Positions 32,347 through 41,521 of a stretch of DNA of 64,000 nt are shown piece by piece; position 1 is the stretch's first letter, and each line of letters starts with the position of its first letter. The notes beneath the pieces are model-generated. The model was given only the letters and a program-made list of their open reading frames with translations. It did no database searches and was not told the origin of the DNA. Location of the stretch: contig JAIXUH010000002.1 in the NCBI GenBank assembly GCA_027484145.1, positions 248,001-312,000 on the forward strand, in the 5' to 3' direction. The translations under genes were made by a program, and so were the position numbers. The stretch is from Rhodobacter sp. GTDB lineage: Bacteria; Pseudomonadota; Alphaproteobacteria; Rhodobacterales; Rhodobacteraceae.

Positions 32347-34770
32347 TCATCCCCGCATGCGGGCGCCGTCGGCATCCCACAAGGGTGCCAGATGCACCGT
32401 GGCGGCGCGGCGTTCGCCAAGGATTTCAATCTCGCAGGCGAGGCCGTCTTGTACGCGATCGGCGGGCAGGAAGCCCATGGCCACGGACTTGCCCGTCCAG
32501 TGGCTGAACCCGCCGCTGGTGCACCAGCCGACAACGGCGCCGTCCAGCCAGATCGGCTCCCATGCCACAACGTCGGCATCCTGCGCGTCGACGATGAAAC
32601 TGACGAGGCGGCGCTTTGGCCCGGCGGCTTTTTCGGCAGTGGCGGCGGCGCGGCCGATCCAGTCGGCGTCCTTGTTCCAGCGGATGAAGCGGTCAAGGCC
32701 GGTTTCGCAGGGGGTGTAATCGGGGCTGAACTCGCGCCCCCATGATCCGAACCATTTGTCCAGACGCAGGGACATCATCGCGCGCATGCCAAAGGGACGC
32801 AGGCCAAGGTCGGCACCATGGGCATTCAGCACATCCCACAGGTGGCGGACCGACATGTGGTCGGTGAAGATTTCAAAACCGAGATCCGCCGTATAGCTGA
32901 CACGCTGTACGATGCAGTTGGCCATGCCCACGGTCATGCGGCGCACATCCATGAACTTGAACGCATCGGCGCTGACATCGCTGCGGGTGACGCGCGACAA
33001 AAGCTCGCGTGCCTTTGGCCCGGCAATCTGAAAGCCCGAGCGGGCGTCGGAGATGTTGTCCACCGTGCAGCCCGGCATCGCGTTCTGTTCGAACCAGCGG
33101 CTGTGCCAGCCTTGCGCGCCATAGCTGGCGGTCAGCTGGAATTCGGTTTCCGACAGGCAGGACACGGTGAAATCGCCGATGATCTTGCCGGAATGGGCCA
33201 GCATCGGGGTCAGCGACAGGCGGCCCGGCTTGGGGATGTTGCCGGCCATGATCCGGTCGAGCCATGCGCGGGCATTCGGCCCGGTGACACGGTATTTGCC
33301 GAAGTTCTGCACCTCGTTGATGCCGACGCCTGTCCGCACCGCGAGCACCTCTTGACGCGCCGCCTCCCACGCGTTGGAGCGTTTGAAGGTGGGCTCCTCG
33401 TAGCGCGCATCCCCCGGCAGGGCGTGGTAGTTCACCACCTCCAGCCCGTATTGCTGGCCCCAGACGGCGTTCATGCCATCAAAGACCTCATACATGGGGG
33501 TGGTGCGGAAGGGGCGGGCGGCGGGGCGTTCTTCGTTGGGGTAAGAGACGCTGAAGCGCATCTGGTAGTTTTCGATGACCTTCGGGACGGTATAGCCCGG
33601 CGAGGTCCATGTGCCAAAGCGCGAGACGTCAAAGCCGCGCGGATCACGCTCGACCTCGCCCTGAATCATCCATTGTGCAAGGGCCAGACCCATGCCGCCG
33701 CCCTGCGAGAAGCCCGCCATGACGGCGCAGGCCGACCAATAGTTGCGCAGGCCCTGCACCGGGCCGATCAGCGGGTTGCCATCCGGTGCAAAGGTGAAGG
33801 GGCCGTGGATCACGCGTTTGACGCCCGAGCGTTCAAGCACCGGGAAACGGCGATAGGCAAAGTTCACGCTGTCTTCGATCTTGTCGAACTGTTCGTTCAA
33901 AAGCTCGTGGCCAAAGGTCCATGGCGTACCATCGACGGCCCAAGGCTCGCACGGTTTTTCATAGAACCCGATGCACAAGCCCCTGCCTTCCTGCCGCAGA
34001 TAGGATTCGCCGCCGGGGTCCATCACATGCGGAAACTCGCGGCCCGATTTCAGGATATCCATGATTTCGGGGATGTCGTCGGTGACAAGGTATTGGTGGG
34101 CCATCGGCAAAAGCGGCAGGTAAACACCCGCCATCGCGCCGATTTCGCGCGCCCAAAGACCACCTGCGTTCACCAGATGCTCACAATACACCGTGCCTTT
34201 TTCAGTCACCACTTCCCAGCCTTCGGGCGTGGGATTGGTTTCCAGCACACGGTTGTGCAGCACGATCTCGGCCCCGCCCATCCGGGCCGCCTTGGCATAG
34301 GCGTGTGTCGTGCCCGAGGGGTCAAGGTGGCCGTCGAGGGGGTCGTAAAGTGCGCCGACGATCCCTTCGAGGTTGACCATGCCATCGGTCAGTTTGCGGA
34401 TTTCGTCATGGCCGATGATCTCGGTATCCAGCCCCATATAGCGGTGCTTGGCCCGTTCGGCCTTCAGCTGCTCAAAGCGCGCGGCGTTATCGGCAAGGGT
34501 GATGCCGCCGACGTGGTGCAGCCCGCAAGACATGCCGGTGATTGCCTCCAACTCTTTGTAAAGCCGGATTGTATAGCCCTGCAGTGCAGCCATGTTGGTG
34601 TCGCCGTTCAGGGTGTGAAAGCCGCCTGCCGCATGCCATGTTGACCCCGAGGTCAATTCCGAACGTTCAATCAGCATCACGTCTGACCAGCCGAGTTTGG
34701 TCAGGTGATACAGGACCGAACAGCCGACGACACCGCCGCCGATCACGACCACGCGGGTATGGGTTTTCAT
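32347..34770 (-). CDS. Dimethylglycine/sarcosine dehydrogenase-like FAD-GcvT protein
   Basis: An 807-residue two-part enzyme. The N-terminal FAD oxidoreductase (about 1-380) starts VVVIGGGVVGCSVLYHL and has SGSTWHAAGG, where the histidine is the usual site of covalent FAD. The C-terminal half (about 430-800) is a GcvT-like tetrahydrofolate domain with SYTADLGFEIF and GLRPFGMRAMMSLRLDK. Enzymes of this type oxidise dimethylglycine or sarcosine and hand the one-carbon unit to folate. The neighbours do not fix the substrate. A GlxA-type regulator of the GbdR kind lies 12 kb away on the same strand. It is followed by a double hairpin. Confidence 0.85.
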   Translation of the reverse strand: MKTHTRVVVIGGGVVGCSVLYHLTKLGWSDVMLIERSELTSGSTWHAAGGFHTLNGDTNMAALQGYTIRLYKELEAITGMSCGLHHVGGITLADNAARFEQLKAERAKHRYMGLDTEIIGHDEIRKLTDGMVNLEGIVGALYDPLDGHLDPSGTTHAYAKAARMGGAEIVLHNRVLETNPTPEGWEVVTEKGTVYCEHLVNAGGLWAREIGAMAGVYLPLLPMAHQYLVTDDIPEIMDILKSGREFPHVMDPGGESYLRQEGRGLCIGFYEKPCEPWAVDGTPWTFGHELLNEQFDKIEDSVNFAYRRFPVLERSGVKRVIHGPFTFAPDGNPLIGPVQGLRNYWSACAVMAGFSQGGGMGLALAQWMIQGEVERDPRGFDVSRFGTWTSPGYTVPKVIENYQMRFSVSYPNEERPAARPFRTTPMYEVFDGMNAVWGQQYGLEVVNYHALPGDARYEEPTFKRSNAWEAARQEVLAVRTGVGINEVQNFGKYRVTGPNARAWLDRIMAGNIPKPGRLSLTPMLAHSGKIIGDFTVSCLSETEFQLTASYGAQGWHSRWFEQNAMPGCTVDNISDARSGFQIAGPKARELLSRVTRSDVSADAFKFMDVRRMTVGMANCIVQRVSYTADLGFEIFTDHMSVRHLWDVLNAHGADLGLRPFGMRAMMSLRLDKWFGSWGREFSPDYTPCETGLDRFIRWNKDADWIGRAAATAEKAAGPKRRLVSFIVDAQDADVVAWEPIWLDGAVVGWCTSGGFSHWTGKSVAMGFLPADRVQDGLACEIEILGERRAATVHLAPLWDADGARMRG

Positions 34771-34829
34771 GGGGGCACTCCGTTTCGCTTTTACGCCGCA
34801 GACTCGCGCCGCATAGGCGGAAAAACATT

Positions 34830-34860
34830 CGCGTTTGCGACAAAGTGTGTCGCAAACGCG
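34830..34860 (-). terminator. Intrinsic terminator of the chemoreceptor gene
   Basis: CGCGTTTGCGACA and TGTCGCAAACGCG form a perfect 13-pair stem with a 5-base loop, 18 bases after the chemoreceptor stop. Read on the minus strand, GAATGTTTTT follows the stem. Confidence 0.8.
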
Positions 34861-34878
34861 AGGTGCTGTTGGCCGGTG

Positions 34879-36921
34879 TCAGATCGCCTGAATCCGCCGG
34901 ACGAACGAGGTCAGCGCCCGGTCCATCTCGACTGCCGATGTGCCGACTCGCTGCATTTCGCCCAGCATGTCATTGGCCGCGTTGGCCGCATCGGTGGACG
35001 CCACCTCGACGCCTTTGATGTTGCGGTCGACATCGGCCACCTTGGTCGCTGTATCGGCCATGCGGGTGGCGATTTCGGTCGTCACTTCGCCCTGCTGGCT
35101 GGCATTGGCGGAAATCGCGCGGGCCTGATCGCTGACCTGTTCGATGGCGGTCGAGATCGAGCGGATGGCCTCGGCATTGCCGTTGACAGTGGTCAGCACG
35201 GTGCGCACCTCGGCCGAGATCATCTCGGTCGACTCGGCGGTGCGTGAGGCCAATTTGCGAATCTCGCCCGCCACCACCGCAAAGCCGCGCCCGGCGTTGC
35301 CGGCATGGGCCGCTTCGACGGCCGCGTTCAGGGCCAGAAGGTTGGTCCGGTTGGCAATGTCGTTGATCAGGCCGACCATGCCGGTGATCCGTTCGGCCAC
35401 GGTTTCCAGTTGCGTCAGCAGGATGCTGGCATCACGTGCACGCGTTGCGGCATGATCGACCAGATCGGCGGTGGTGCGGATGCCTTCAACCACCTCGGTG
35501 ATCGACGATGACAGTTGCTCAACCGACCCTGCGACGTTCGTCACGTTCCCCGATGTCAGGCGCGAACTTTCCTTGGCCGCGCCCGATTGGCGACTGGTTT
35601 CTTCGGCCGTCTGCGCCATGGCTTCGGCGGCAGTGCGGGCGTTTTCGGCGGCGGTCTTTAGGGCGGTGACCACATCCGCCGCCTGTTCCTGCACCTCGGT
35701 CCCCAGTTTGCGAATGGGGGCCAGAAGCCATTGGGCAATGCCAAGGCCAGCGACAAGGATCGTCGCGGCCACGATGGCGGCGGCCAGAGTGGCCGCCTTT
35801 TTGTTGGCTGTGGCAGAGGCCAAGGCTTCGGACACGCCAAGTTCCGTGACGATGTTCCACTTCAGGCCCGGCAGGGGCACCGGCGCAAAGGCGGAAATCA
35901 CCTCTTCGCCGCGGTGGTTGCTGGCCCGGATGACGCCTGTTTCGCCTTTGGCGGCCCGTTCGACGGCCTCGCTTTGCAAAGGGGTGCCAACCTTCATGCC
36001 TTCGCCAAAGCGCGGCACCGAGCGCAGGGTCTGGTCTTGCCCCACCAGAAAACTGTCGCCCGTTTCAGACTGTTCCAGCGAATGGGACAACATCTCATCC
36101 ACAAAGTTCAGGGGAATCTGGAAGGCAATGATGCCGATAAAGACCCCCTCGTCATGCATCGGGGTCAGGATGAAAGCCGCCTGATCGTTGAACGACGGCT
36201 CGTAGGGTTCGAAATCGACGACGGTAAAGGGATCCTTGCCCTGATTGGCGATCATGGCGGCGGCGGCCTTGGCAAAGCTGCTGTCCTTGTAGGGGCCGTT
36301 CAGCAATGAGGTGCCGAAATCTGGCTCCTTCATCACGGTATAGACGATCGAGCCGTCTTGCGGTTCGATCAGGAAGATATCGTAAAAGCCGTACACCTTC
36401 AGATAGTCGCGGAAGTAGGGGTGGTGGCTCATGTGTGTGCCGCCATAGATACCCGCGCCAGTCACCTTGACGGTGTCCATGCGCGGGGCCGACTTGTCCT
36501 CAAGGCCAAAGATGAACAACTGCTGCAAGGTGCGGGCCTTGATATCAAGGCTGGTCCAACGCGCCTTGGCATCGGCGGCGGGGTCTTTGGTCCGCTTCAC
36601 CTGCTGGTCGTAAAAGGCCGACAACACCGTTTCGTCCACGGCAACCGGCTCTTTCGTGGCGTAAGATGCTGTTGCCGTTGTGAAGGCAAGCAGGGCGTTC
36701 TCTGTCGCCGGGGCGACGGCCAGACCGCGCGCGGCATTCAAAAGGTGCTTGAACTCTGTCTGCACCGAGGCCGACTTCAGCGCCAGATCAGATTGAAGCT
36801 GACCCTCGGCTGTCTCGTTGGCGAAGGTTGTCAGCCGGTCCAGATCAAGGCCCGACACAATGAGAGTGGGAAGCAGGCCGACCAACAGAAGGGCGGCAGT
36901 GACTTTGAGTTTGAAACGCAT
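34879..36921 (-). CDS. Methyl-accepting chemotaxis protein with large periplasmic sensor
   Basis: A 680-residue receptor. A first membrane helix lies at about 5-25 ([18 protein letters not shown]), a long periplasmic region of about 340 residues resembles a double Cache sensor, and a second helix is seen near 375-400 ([19 protein letters not shown]). The cytoplasmic part carries the signalling hairpin [32 protein letters not shown] in two adjacent stretches, which couples to CheW and CheA. Methylation helices flank it. The start MRFKLKV at 36921 gives a standard N terminus; the longer upstream frame is not supported. The ligand is unknown. It is transcribed alone and ends in a strong terminator. 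Confidence 0.9.
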   Translation of the reverse strand: MRFKLKVTAALLLVGLLPTLIVSGLDLDRLTTFANETAEGQLQSDLALKSASVQTEFKHLLNAARGLAVAPATENALLAFTTATASYATKEPVAVDETVLSAFYDQQVKRTKDPAADAKARWTSLDIKARTLQQLFIFGLEDKSAPRMDTVKVTGAGIYGGTHMSHHPYFRDYLKVYGFYDIFLIEPQDGSIVYTVMKEPDFGTSLLNGPYKDSSFAKAAAAMIANQGKDPFTVVDFEPYEPSFNDQAAFILTPMHDEGVFIGIIAFQIPLNFVDEMLSHSLEQSETGDSFLVGQDQTLRSVPRFGEGMKVGTPLQSEAVERAAKGETGVIRASNHRGEEVISAFAPVPLPGLKWNIVTELGVSEALASATANKKAATLAAAIVAATILVAGLGIAQWLLAPIRKLGTEVQEQAADVVTALKTAAENARTAAEAMAQTAEETSRQSGAAKESSRLTSGNVTNVAGSVEQLSSSITEVVEGIRTTADLVDHAATRARDASILLTQLETVAERITGMVGLINDIANRTNLLALNAAVEAAHAGNAGRGFAVVAGEIRKLASRTAESTEMISAEVRTVLTTVNGNAEAIRSISTAIEQVSDQARAISANASQQGEVTTEIATRMADTATKVADVDRNIKGVEVASTDAANAANDMLGEMQRVGTSAVEMDRALTSFVRRIQAI

Positions 36922-37145
36922 GGCACCGCTGATTGTGATGTTGTGACAAACCGCTGGCTGATGGGCACGGTCTTTGTGCCTAACGACCGTGGCGGCTGTT
37001 TTTTCAGCGGTTGCCGAAGCAACTTTGGTCAGGGTGGACCATCCGGAAGCATGGGCCGGTCGGGCAGGGTGCCACACAACGCAAAGGGCCGGCAAATCCC
37101 CGCAGGATCACGCCGGCCCCAAGGCTGCGCAAGGGCTTGGTTGAG

Positions 37146-38480
37146 TCAGCGTTCCGGCATCAACCCCTTCGGGCTGAACCGCAGCACCAAAAGCAGAACC
37201 ATGCCCATGGTCAAAAGCCGCATATGGGCCGCACTTTCCAGAAGATGGGTCTTAAGCGTGCCATCGGCCATCCCATAGGTGATGGCCCCCATCAGCCAAA
37301 GCCCGATCGGTTCGACCATGACCCATAGCCACCAGATCAGGAACCCGCCCAGAACCGAGCCCCAGTTGTTGCCGGACCCGCCGACAATGACCATCACCCA
37401 GACCAGAAAGGTAAAGCGCAACGGGTTATAGGTGCCGGGGGTCAACTGACCATCCAGCGTGGTCATCATTGCGCCTGCCAGACCAATCACGGCAGAGCCA
37501 AGGATGAAGACCTGCAAATGACGGCGGGTCACGTCCTTGCCCATGGCTTCGGCCGACACTTCGTTGTCACGAATGGCCCGCATCATGCGGCCCCACGGGC
37601 TTTTCAGCGCGGCTTCGGTCAGCCAGATCAGGATCAGAAGTACGGTCAGGAACAGCCCGGCATAGGCCAGCTTGACAATGATCGACGATGTTGTTGCCGG
37701 ATCAAGGCCCCAGCGCGCCGTCCAGTCCAGAAAGGCCGCCTCCTTCTGCATGTCCACTTCATAGGGAACAGGGCGCGGCAACTGGATCACGTTCTTGACG
37801 CCACGCGCCAGCCAATCCTCATTCTTCAGCACGGCAATGATGATCTCGGCGATGCCAAGGGTGGCAATCGCCAGATAGTCTGACCGCAGGCCAAGGGCGG
37901 TCTTGCCAATCGCCCAAGCCGCCGCCGCCGCCAGAAGGCCACCGGCAGGCCATGCCAGCAACACGGGCCAGCCCAGACCGCCAAGGTTTCCGGCGGTGGC
38001 GGGATCATTCGCCTCGACCGCCAGCACGGCAGGGTCAAAGGTCATGCGAAACACCAGAACGCCCGCCACAAGGATCACGCCGACGCCAATGTTGCGGACC
38101 CGCCCCTTTGGCAGCCGCTTGTAGGCCTGCACAGCCGCCGCAATCGTGGCCACGCCAAGGATCAGGCTGATCAGGATGCCCGTGCCCCCTGCCGTCCATG
38201 CGCCCGGAACAGGGGCCGCCGAAACCAGCACCACCGCCAGACCGCCAAGCGCCACAAACCCCATGGTGCCCACCGAGAACAGCCCGGCATAGCCCCACTG
38301 CATGTTCACCCCAAGCGCCATGATCGATGAGATCAACGCCATGTTCGCGATGTTCAGCGCAAGGTTCCAACTTTGGAACACCCCCGTCAGCACGAACAAA
38401 AGCGCCACCGCGCCGAACAGCATCATGGTGCGCCCCGGCCCGCCTACCGCCTTGGCGGCTGTCATGTTTGCCCCGCTCAT
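37146..38480 (-). CDS. livM: Branched-chain amino-acid ABC transporter permease LivM
   Basis: A 444-residue inner-membrane permease with about ten helices. It pairs with LivH to form the channel of the LIV transporter. NMALISSIMALGVNMQWGYAGLFSVG and LGLRSDYLAIATLGIAEI are family stretches. The coupling helix for the ATPase is in SPWGRMMRAIRDNEVSAEAM. It is longer than E. coli LivM by an N-terminal segment and a loop near 120-190. Its ATG overlaps the livH stop by four bases. It is the last gene of the liv operon. Confidence 0.92.
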   Translation of the reverse strand: MSGANMTAAKAVGGPGRTMMLFGAVALLFVLTGVFQSWNLALNIANMALISSIMALGVNMQWGYAGLFSVGTMGFVALGGLAVVLVSAAPVPGAWTAGGTGILISLILGVATIAAAVQAYKRLPKGRVRNIGVGVILVAGVLVFRMTFDPAVLAVEANDPATAGNLGGLGWPVLLAWPAGGLLAAAAAWAIGKTALGLRSDYLAIATLGIAEIIIAVLKNEDWLARGVKNVIQLPRPVPYEVDMQKEAAFLDWTARWGLDPATTSSIIVKLAYAGLFLTVLLILIWLTEAALKSPWGRMMRAIRDNEVSAEAMGKDVTRRHLQVFILGSAVIGLAGAMMTTLDGQLTPGTYNPLRFTFLVWVMVIVGGSGNNWGSVLGGFLIWWLWVMVEPIGLWLMGAITYGMADGTLKTHLLESAAHMRLLTMGMVLLLVLRFSPKGLMPER

Positions 38481-39487
38481 ACCGATTTCCCCTTGAACAG
38501 ACCTGTGGGCATGAACAGCAGCACGATGATCAGGATCGCGAAGCTGACGGCGAATTTATAGTCGGTGGACATCAGTTGCAGCAGGGCATCCGGCACCATG
38601 TCTGCGGGCACCAGATAGGTCACCACCTTTTTCCACGCGTAAGTGACCATCACTTCGGAAAAGGCGATGACAAAGCCGCCCGCGATGGCCCCCAGCGGGT
38701 TGCCAAGGCCGCCCACGATGGCCGCTGCAAAGATCGGCATCAAAAGCTGGAAATAGGTGAAGGCTTTGAACGACTTGTCCAGCCCATAAAGCGTGCCCGC
38801 CGTGGTGGCCAAGGCCGCCGCGATCACCCAAGTGACGGCCACCACCTTGTCGGGGTTGATGCCCGACAAAAGCGCCAGATCTTCGTTGTCGGCAAAGGCG
38901 CGCATCGATTTGCCGGTGCGGGTCTTTTGCAGGAACCAGAACAACGCCGCCACGGCAAGGATCGCCACGCCAAGGGTCACGCCTTGGGTGGCCTTGACGG
39001 CCAATCCTTCGTTCAGGCCTGTCCATGTCTTGAAATCACCGGCGCTGATGATGAACCGCGCCCCATCGGCAAAGCCGATATCCTCGACCCCGATGATGAA
39101 TCGCGTCAGGCCGTTCATGATGAACATCACCCCCAGCGACACGATCACCAGAATGACCGGCGGCGCCTTCACCTTGCGGTAATAGCGGTACACCACACGG
39201 TCGGTCAGCAACAGGAACGCAGCCGTCACCGCAATGCCAAAGGGCAGGGCCAGCAGGGCAGTGGGCAGCACGCCCCCTGTGATGCCTGCCGTCTGAAACG
39301 CCCATGTGAACAGGATTACCGCCATGGTCCCAAAGGCCATGGTGTCGCCATGGGCAAAGTTGGAAAACCGCAGGATGCCGTAAATCAGCGTGGCCCCAAG
39401 GGCGCCAAGGGCAAGCTGCGCACCATAGGCAAGACCCGGCACAAAGACGAAGTTGAGAAAGGCCACAAGGGCGTTCAGGATATCCAT
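38477..39487 (-). CDS. livH: Branched-chain amino-acid ABC transporter permease LivH
   Basis: A 336-residue inner-membrane permease with about eight to nine helices. Family marks are GALGATLIYGILRFSNFAHG, the cytoplasmic coupling stretch RTGKSMRAFADNEDLALLSG and FAAAIVGGLGNPLGAIAGG. It forms the transmembrane channel with LivM. It starts three bases after the small secreted protein gene, so translation is coupled in the operon. Confidence 0.93.
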   Translation of the reverse strand: MDILNALVAFLNFVFVPGLAYGAQLALGALGATLIYGILRFSNFAHGDTMAFGTMAVILFTWAFQTAGITGGVLPTALLALPFGIAVTAAFLLLTDRVVYRYYRKVKAPPVILVIVSLGVMFIMNGLTRFIIGVEDIGFADGARFIISAGDFKTWTGLNEGLAVKATQGVTLGVAILAVAALFWFLQKTRTGKSMRAFADNEDLALLSGINPDKVVAVTWVIAAALATTAGTLYGLDKSFKAFTYFQLLMPIFAAAIVGGLGNPLGAIAGGFVIAFSEVMVTYAWKKVVTYLVPADMVPDALLQLMSTDYKFAVSFAILIIVLLFMPTGLFKGKSV

Positions 39488-39490
39488 GCC

Positions 39491-39898
39491 TCAGGCACCT
39501 TTCGTCTCGATACAGGTTCCGCGCTGCGCACTCCACGCCACTTCGCCACTCGGCAAAAGGCTGTGCTTCGACAGGATTGCGCTCCCGGTGGAATCATAGC
39601 TGATCATCGCAAAGATCCCGCCCAGATCGGCCGAACTGACCGAGGTCATGGCATCTTGCAGGTCTGGGTGTCGAAACGCCGCCAGAACGGGCAGGGGCGG
39701 GGCCCCGCCCTCCAGCCAGATGTAGCCAAGCGTCTGGTTCGGGTCGCGGATCAGATCAACCGCCGTTGCCGCGATCACAGGCTTGCTGACCGCACGGAAC
39801 GTGCAAGCGATCGAGGCAAGGTCGGGCGTTGCCGCCTGATAGCTTTGCGCCATGGCGGGTCCCGCGACCAAAAGCGACATGAGGAGGCTGAAGCGCAT
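39491..39898 (-). CDS. Small secreted protein inside the liv operon
   Basis: A 135-residue protein with a clear Sec signal (MRFSLLMSLLVAGPAMAQS, cleavage after AMA or AQ) and a compact periplasmic domain with two cysteines (SIACTFRAV and RGTCIETKGA) that could pair. I do not recognise a family. It sits four bases after livF and three bases before livH, too tightly packed to be an accident. A periplasmic accessory of the transporter is possible. The start is fixed by the signal peptide. Confidence 0.75.
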   Translation of the reverse strand: MRFSLLMSLLVAGPAMAQSYQAATPDLASIACTFRAVSKPVIAATAVDLIRDPNQTLGYIWLEGGAPPLPVLAAFRHPDLQDAMTSVSSADLGGIFAMISYDSTGSAILSKHSLLPSGEVAWSAQRGTCIETKGA

Positions 39899-39902
39899 TC
39901 CC

Positions 39903-40613
39903 TCAGCCCCCCAGAAAGCTGCGGCGAACCTCGGGGTCCGCCAGCAGTGCCTTGCCGCTATCCGTAAAGCGGTTCGCCCCCTGCACCAGCACAAAGCCGC
40001 GGTCGGCAATATCCAGCGCCTGACGCGCGTTCTGTTCCACCATCAGGATCGAAATCCCGGTGCGGGCCACTTCGATGATGCGGTCAAACAACTCGTCCAT
40101 CACGATGGGCGATACGCCAGCGGTGGGTTCATCCAGCATCAGCACTTTGGGTTGCGTCATCAGCGCGCGACCGACGGCCACTTGCTGACGCTGCCCGCCG
40201 GACAGTTCCCCTGCTGCCTGCAGACGCTTTTGCTTCAGGATTGGAAACAATCCATAGACCTGCTCCAGCGTGCCCTTGATGTCATCGCGCCGCAGAAACG
40301 CGCCCATCTCAAGGTTTTCTTCCACCGTCATCGAGGTAAAGATGTTGTGGGTTTGCGGCACAAAGGCCATGCCCTTGGCCACCCGGTCCTGCGGTGACAG
40401 CTTGGTGATGTCCTCGCCCGCCAGACGAACCGCACCCGAGCGCAGTTTCAGCATGCCGAACACGGCCTTCATCGCCGTCGATTTGCCCGCGCCATTGGGG
40501 CCGACAATCACGGCAATCTGGCCCGGCTCTACGGCGATTGTGCAGGCATGCAGAATATCCGCGCCGCCATAGCCGCCCGTCATCGCCTCGCCGATCAGGA
40601 ATGCCTCAGCCAT
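39903..40613 (-). CDS. livF: Branched-chain amino-acid ABC transporter ATPase LivF
   Basis: A 236-residue cytoplasmic ATPase. Walker A is GPNGAGKST, the signature is LSGGQRQQVAVGRAL, Walker B is VLMLDEPTAG, and the switch motif is ILMVEQNA with Gln-Asn in place of the usual His, as is normal for LivF. It works as a dimer with LivG. Its first eight bases overlap the end of livG. Confidence 0.95.
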   Translation of the reverse strand: MAEAFLIGEAMTGGYGGADILHACTIAVEPGQIAVIVGPNGAGKSTAMKAVFGMLKLRSGAVRLAGEDITKLSPQDRVAKGMAFVPQTHNIFTSMTVEENLEMGAFLRRDDIKGTLEQVYGLFPILKQKRLQAAGELSGGQRQQVAVGRALMTQPKVLMLDEPTAGVSPIVMDELFDRIIEVARTGISILMVEQNARQALDIADRGFVLVQGANRFTDSGKALLADPEVRRSFLGG

Positions 40614-41397
40614 GTGCGGCTTCCTCCTTGATCTTGTTCTTCAGGCCGGTGCCCAGATAGGCCTCGATCACGCGCTCGTTGTTCTTGACCTCATCCGCCG
40701 TGCCTTGGGCCAGAACCTTGCCCTCGGCCATGCAGATCACCGGGTTGCACAAGCGGCCAATGAAATCCATGTCGTGTTCGATCACGCAGAACGTATAGCC
40801 GCGCTCTTGGTTCAGCCGCACGATGGCATCGCCGATCGTGTTCAACAGCGTCCGGTTCACGCCCGCGCCCACCTCGTCCAGAAACACGATCTTGGCGTCC
40901 ACCATCATGGTGCGCCCCAGTTCCAGCAGTTTTTTCTGCCCGCCGGAAATCTGGCCCGCCTTTTGGTCGGCCAGATGGTCGATGGTCAGGAACCGCAGCA
41001 CATCCATCGCCTTTTCGCGCAAGGCAGCTTCTTCGGTCTGCACCGCGCCGCGCCGGAACCACGCGTTCCACAGCGTCTCGCCCAGTTGCCGCGCCGGAAC
41101 CATCATCAGGTTCTCGACACAGGTCATTGACCCGAATTCGTGCGCAATCTGAAACGTGCGCAACAGGCCCTTGTGAAACAGCGCATGCGGCGGCAGCCCG
41201 GTGATATCTTCGCCCGCCATCCGCACCGTGCCGCTGGTGGGCGGCAGACGCCCCGCCACCACGTTGAACAAGGTGGTTTTTCCGGCCCCGTTCGGCCCGA
41301 TCAGGCCGGTGATGGACCCCGTGCCAATGGTCAGAGATGCGCCATCAACAGCGCGAAAGCCGCCAAAATGCCGGTGGAGGTTTTCAACCTCGATCAT
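40606..41397 (-). CDS. livG: Branched-chain amino-acid ABC transporter ATPase LivG
   Basis: A 263-residue cytoplasmic ATPase. Walker A is GPNGAGKTT, the signature is ISGGQKKLLELGRTMM, Walker B is IVFLDEVGAGV and the switch is FCVIEHDMDFI. In Walker B the usual EP is EV. The ATG at 41397 (MIEVENL) follows AGGGGAA; the upstream GTG would cover that site. It is the second gene of the operon after livJ. Confidence 0.95.
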   Translation of the reverse strand: MIEVENLHRHFGGFRAVDGASLTIGTGSITGLIGPNGAGKTTLFNVVAGRLPPTSGTVRMAGEDITGLPPHALFHKGLLRTFQIAHEFGSMTCVENLMMVPARQLGETLWNAWFRRGAVQTEEAALREKAMDVLRFLTIDHLADQKAGQISGGQKKLLELGRTMMVDAKIVFLDEVGAGVNRTLLNTIGDAIVRLNQERGYTFCVIEHDMDFIGRLCNPVICMAEGKVLAQGTADEVKNNERVIEAYLGTGLKNKIKEEAAHG

Positions 41398-41470
41398 GCG
41401 ATGTTCCCCTGTCACGCCCCCCGGTCAGCGCTCCGGGTTTGCCCGGCTGCGAGGGGTTTTCTTAATGGCA

Positions 41471-41498
41471 GCGGCCCGGAGCATTGGGTCCGGGCCGC
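41471..41498 (-). terminator. Intercistronic hairpin between livJ and livG
   Basis: GCGGCCCGGA and TCCGGGCCGC form a perfect 10-pair stem with an 8-base loop, with no T run after it. In binding-protein operons such hairpins usually protect the 3' end of the abundant first cistron or partly stop transcription. Confidence 0.6.
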
Positions 41499-41521
41499 GC
41501 CAGCTTTAGCTTAGCAAAGGA

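Noticed and set aside
32818-34644. 608-residue plus-strand frame opposite the dehydrogenase-like gene
   Set aside because: Antisense to a gene with clear FAD and GcvT motifs, and its own translation has no domain signature.
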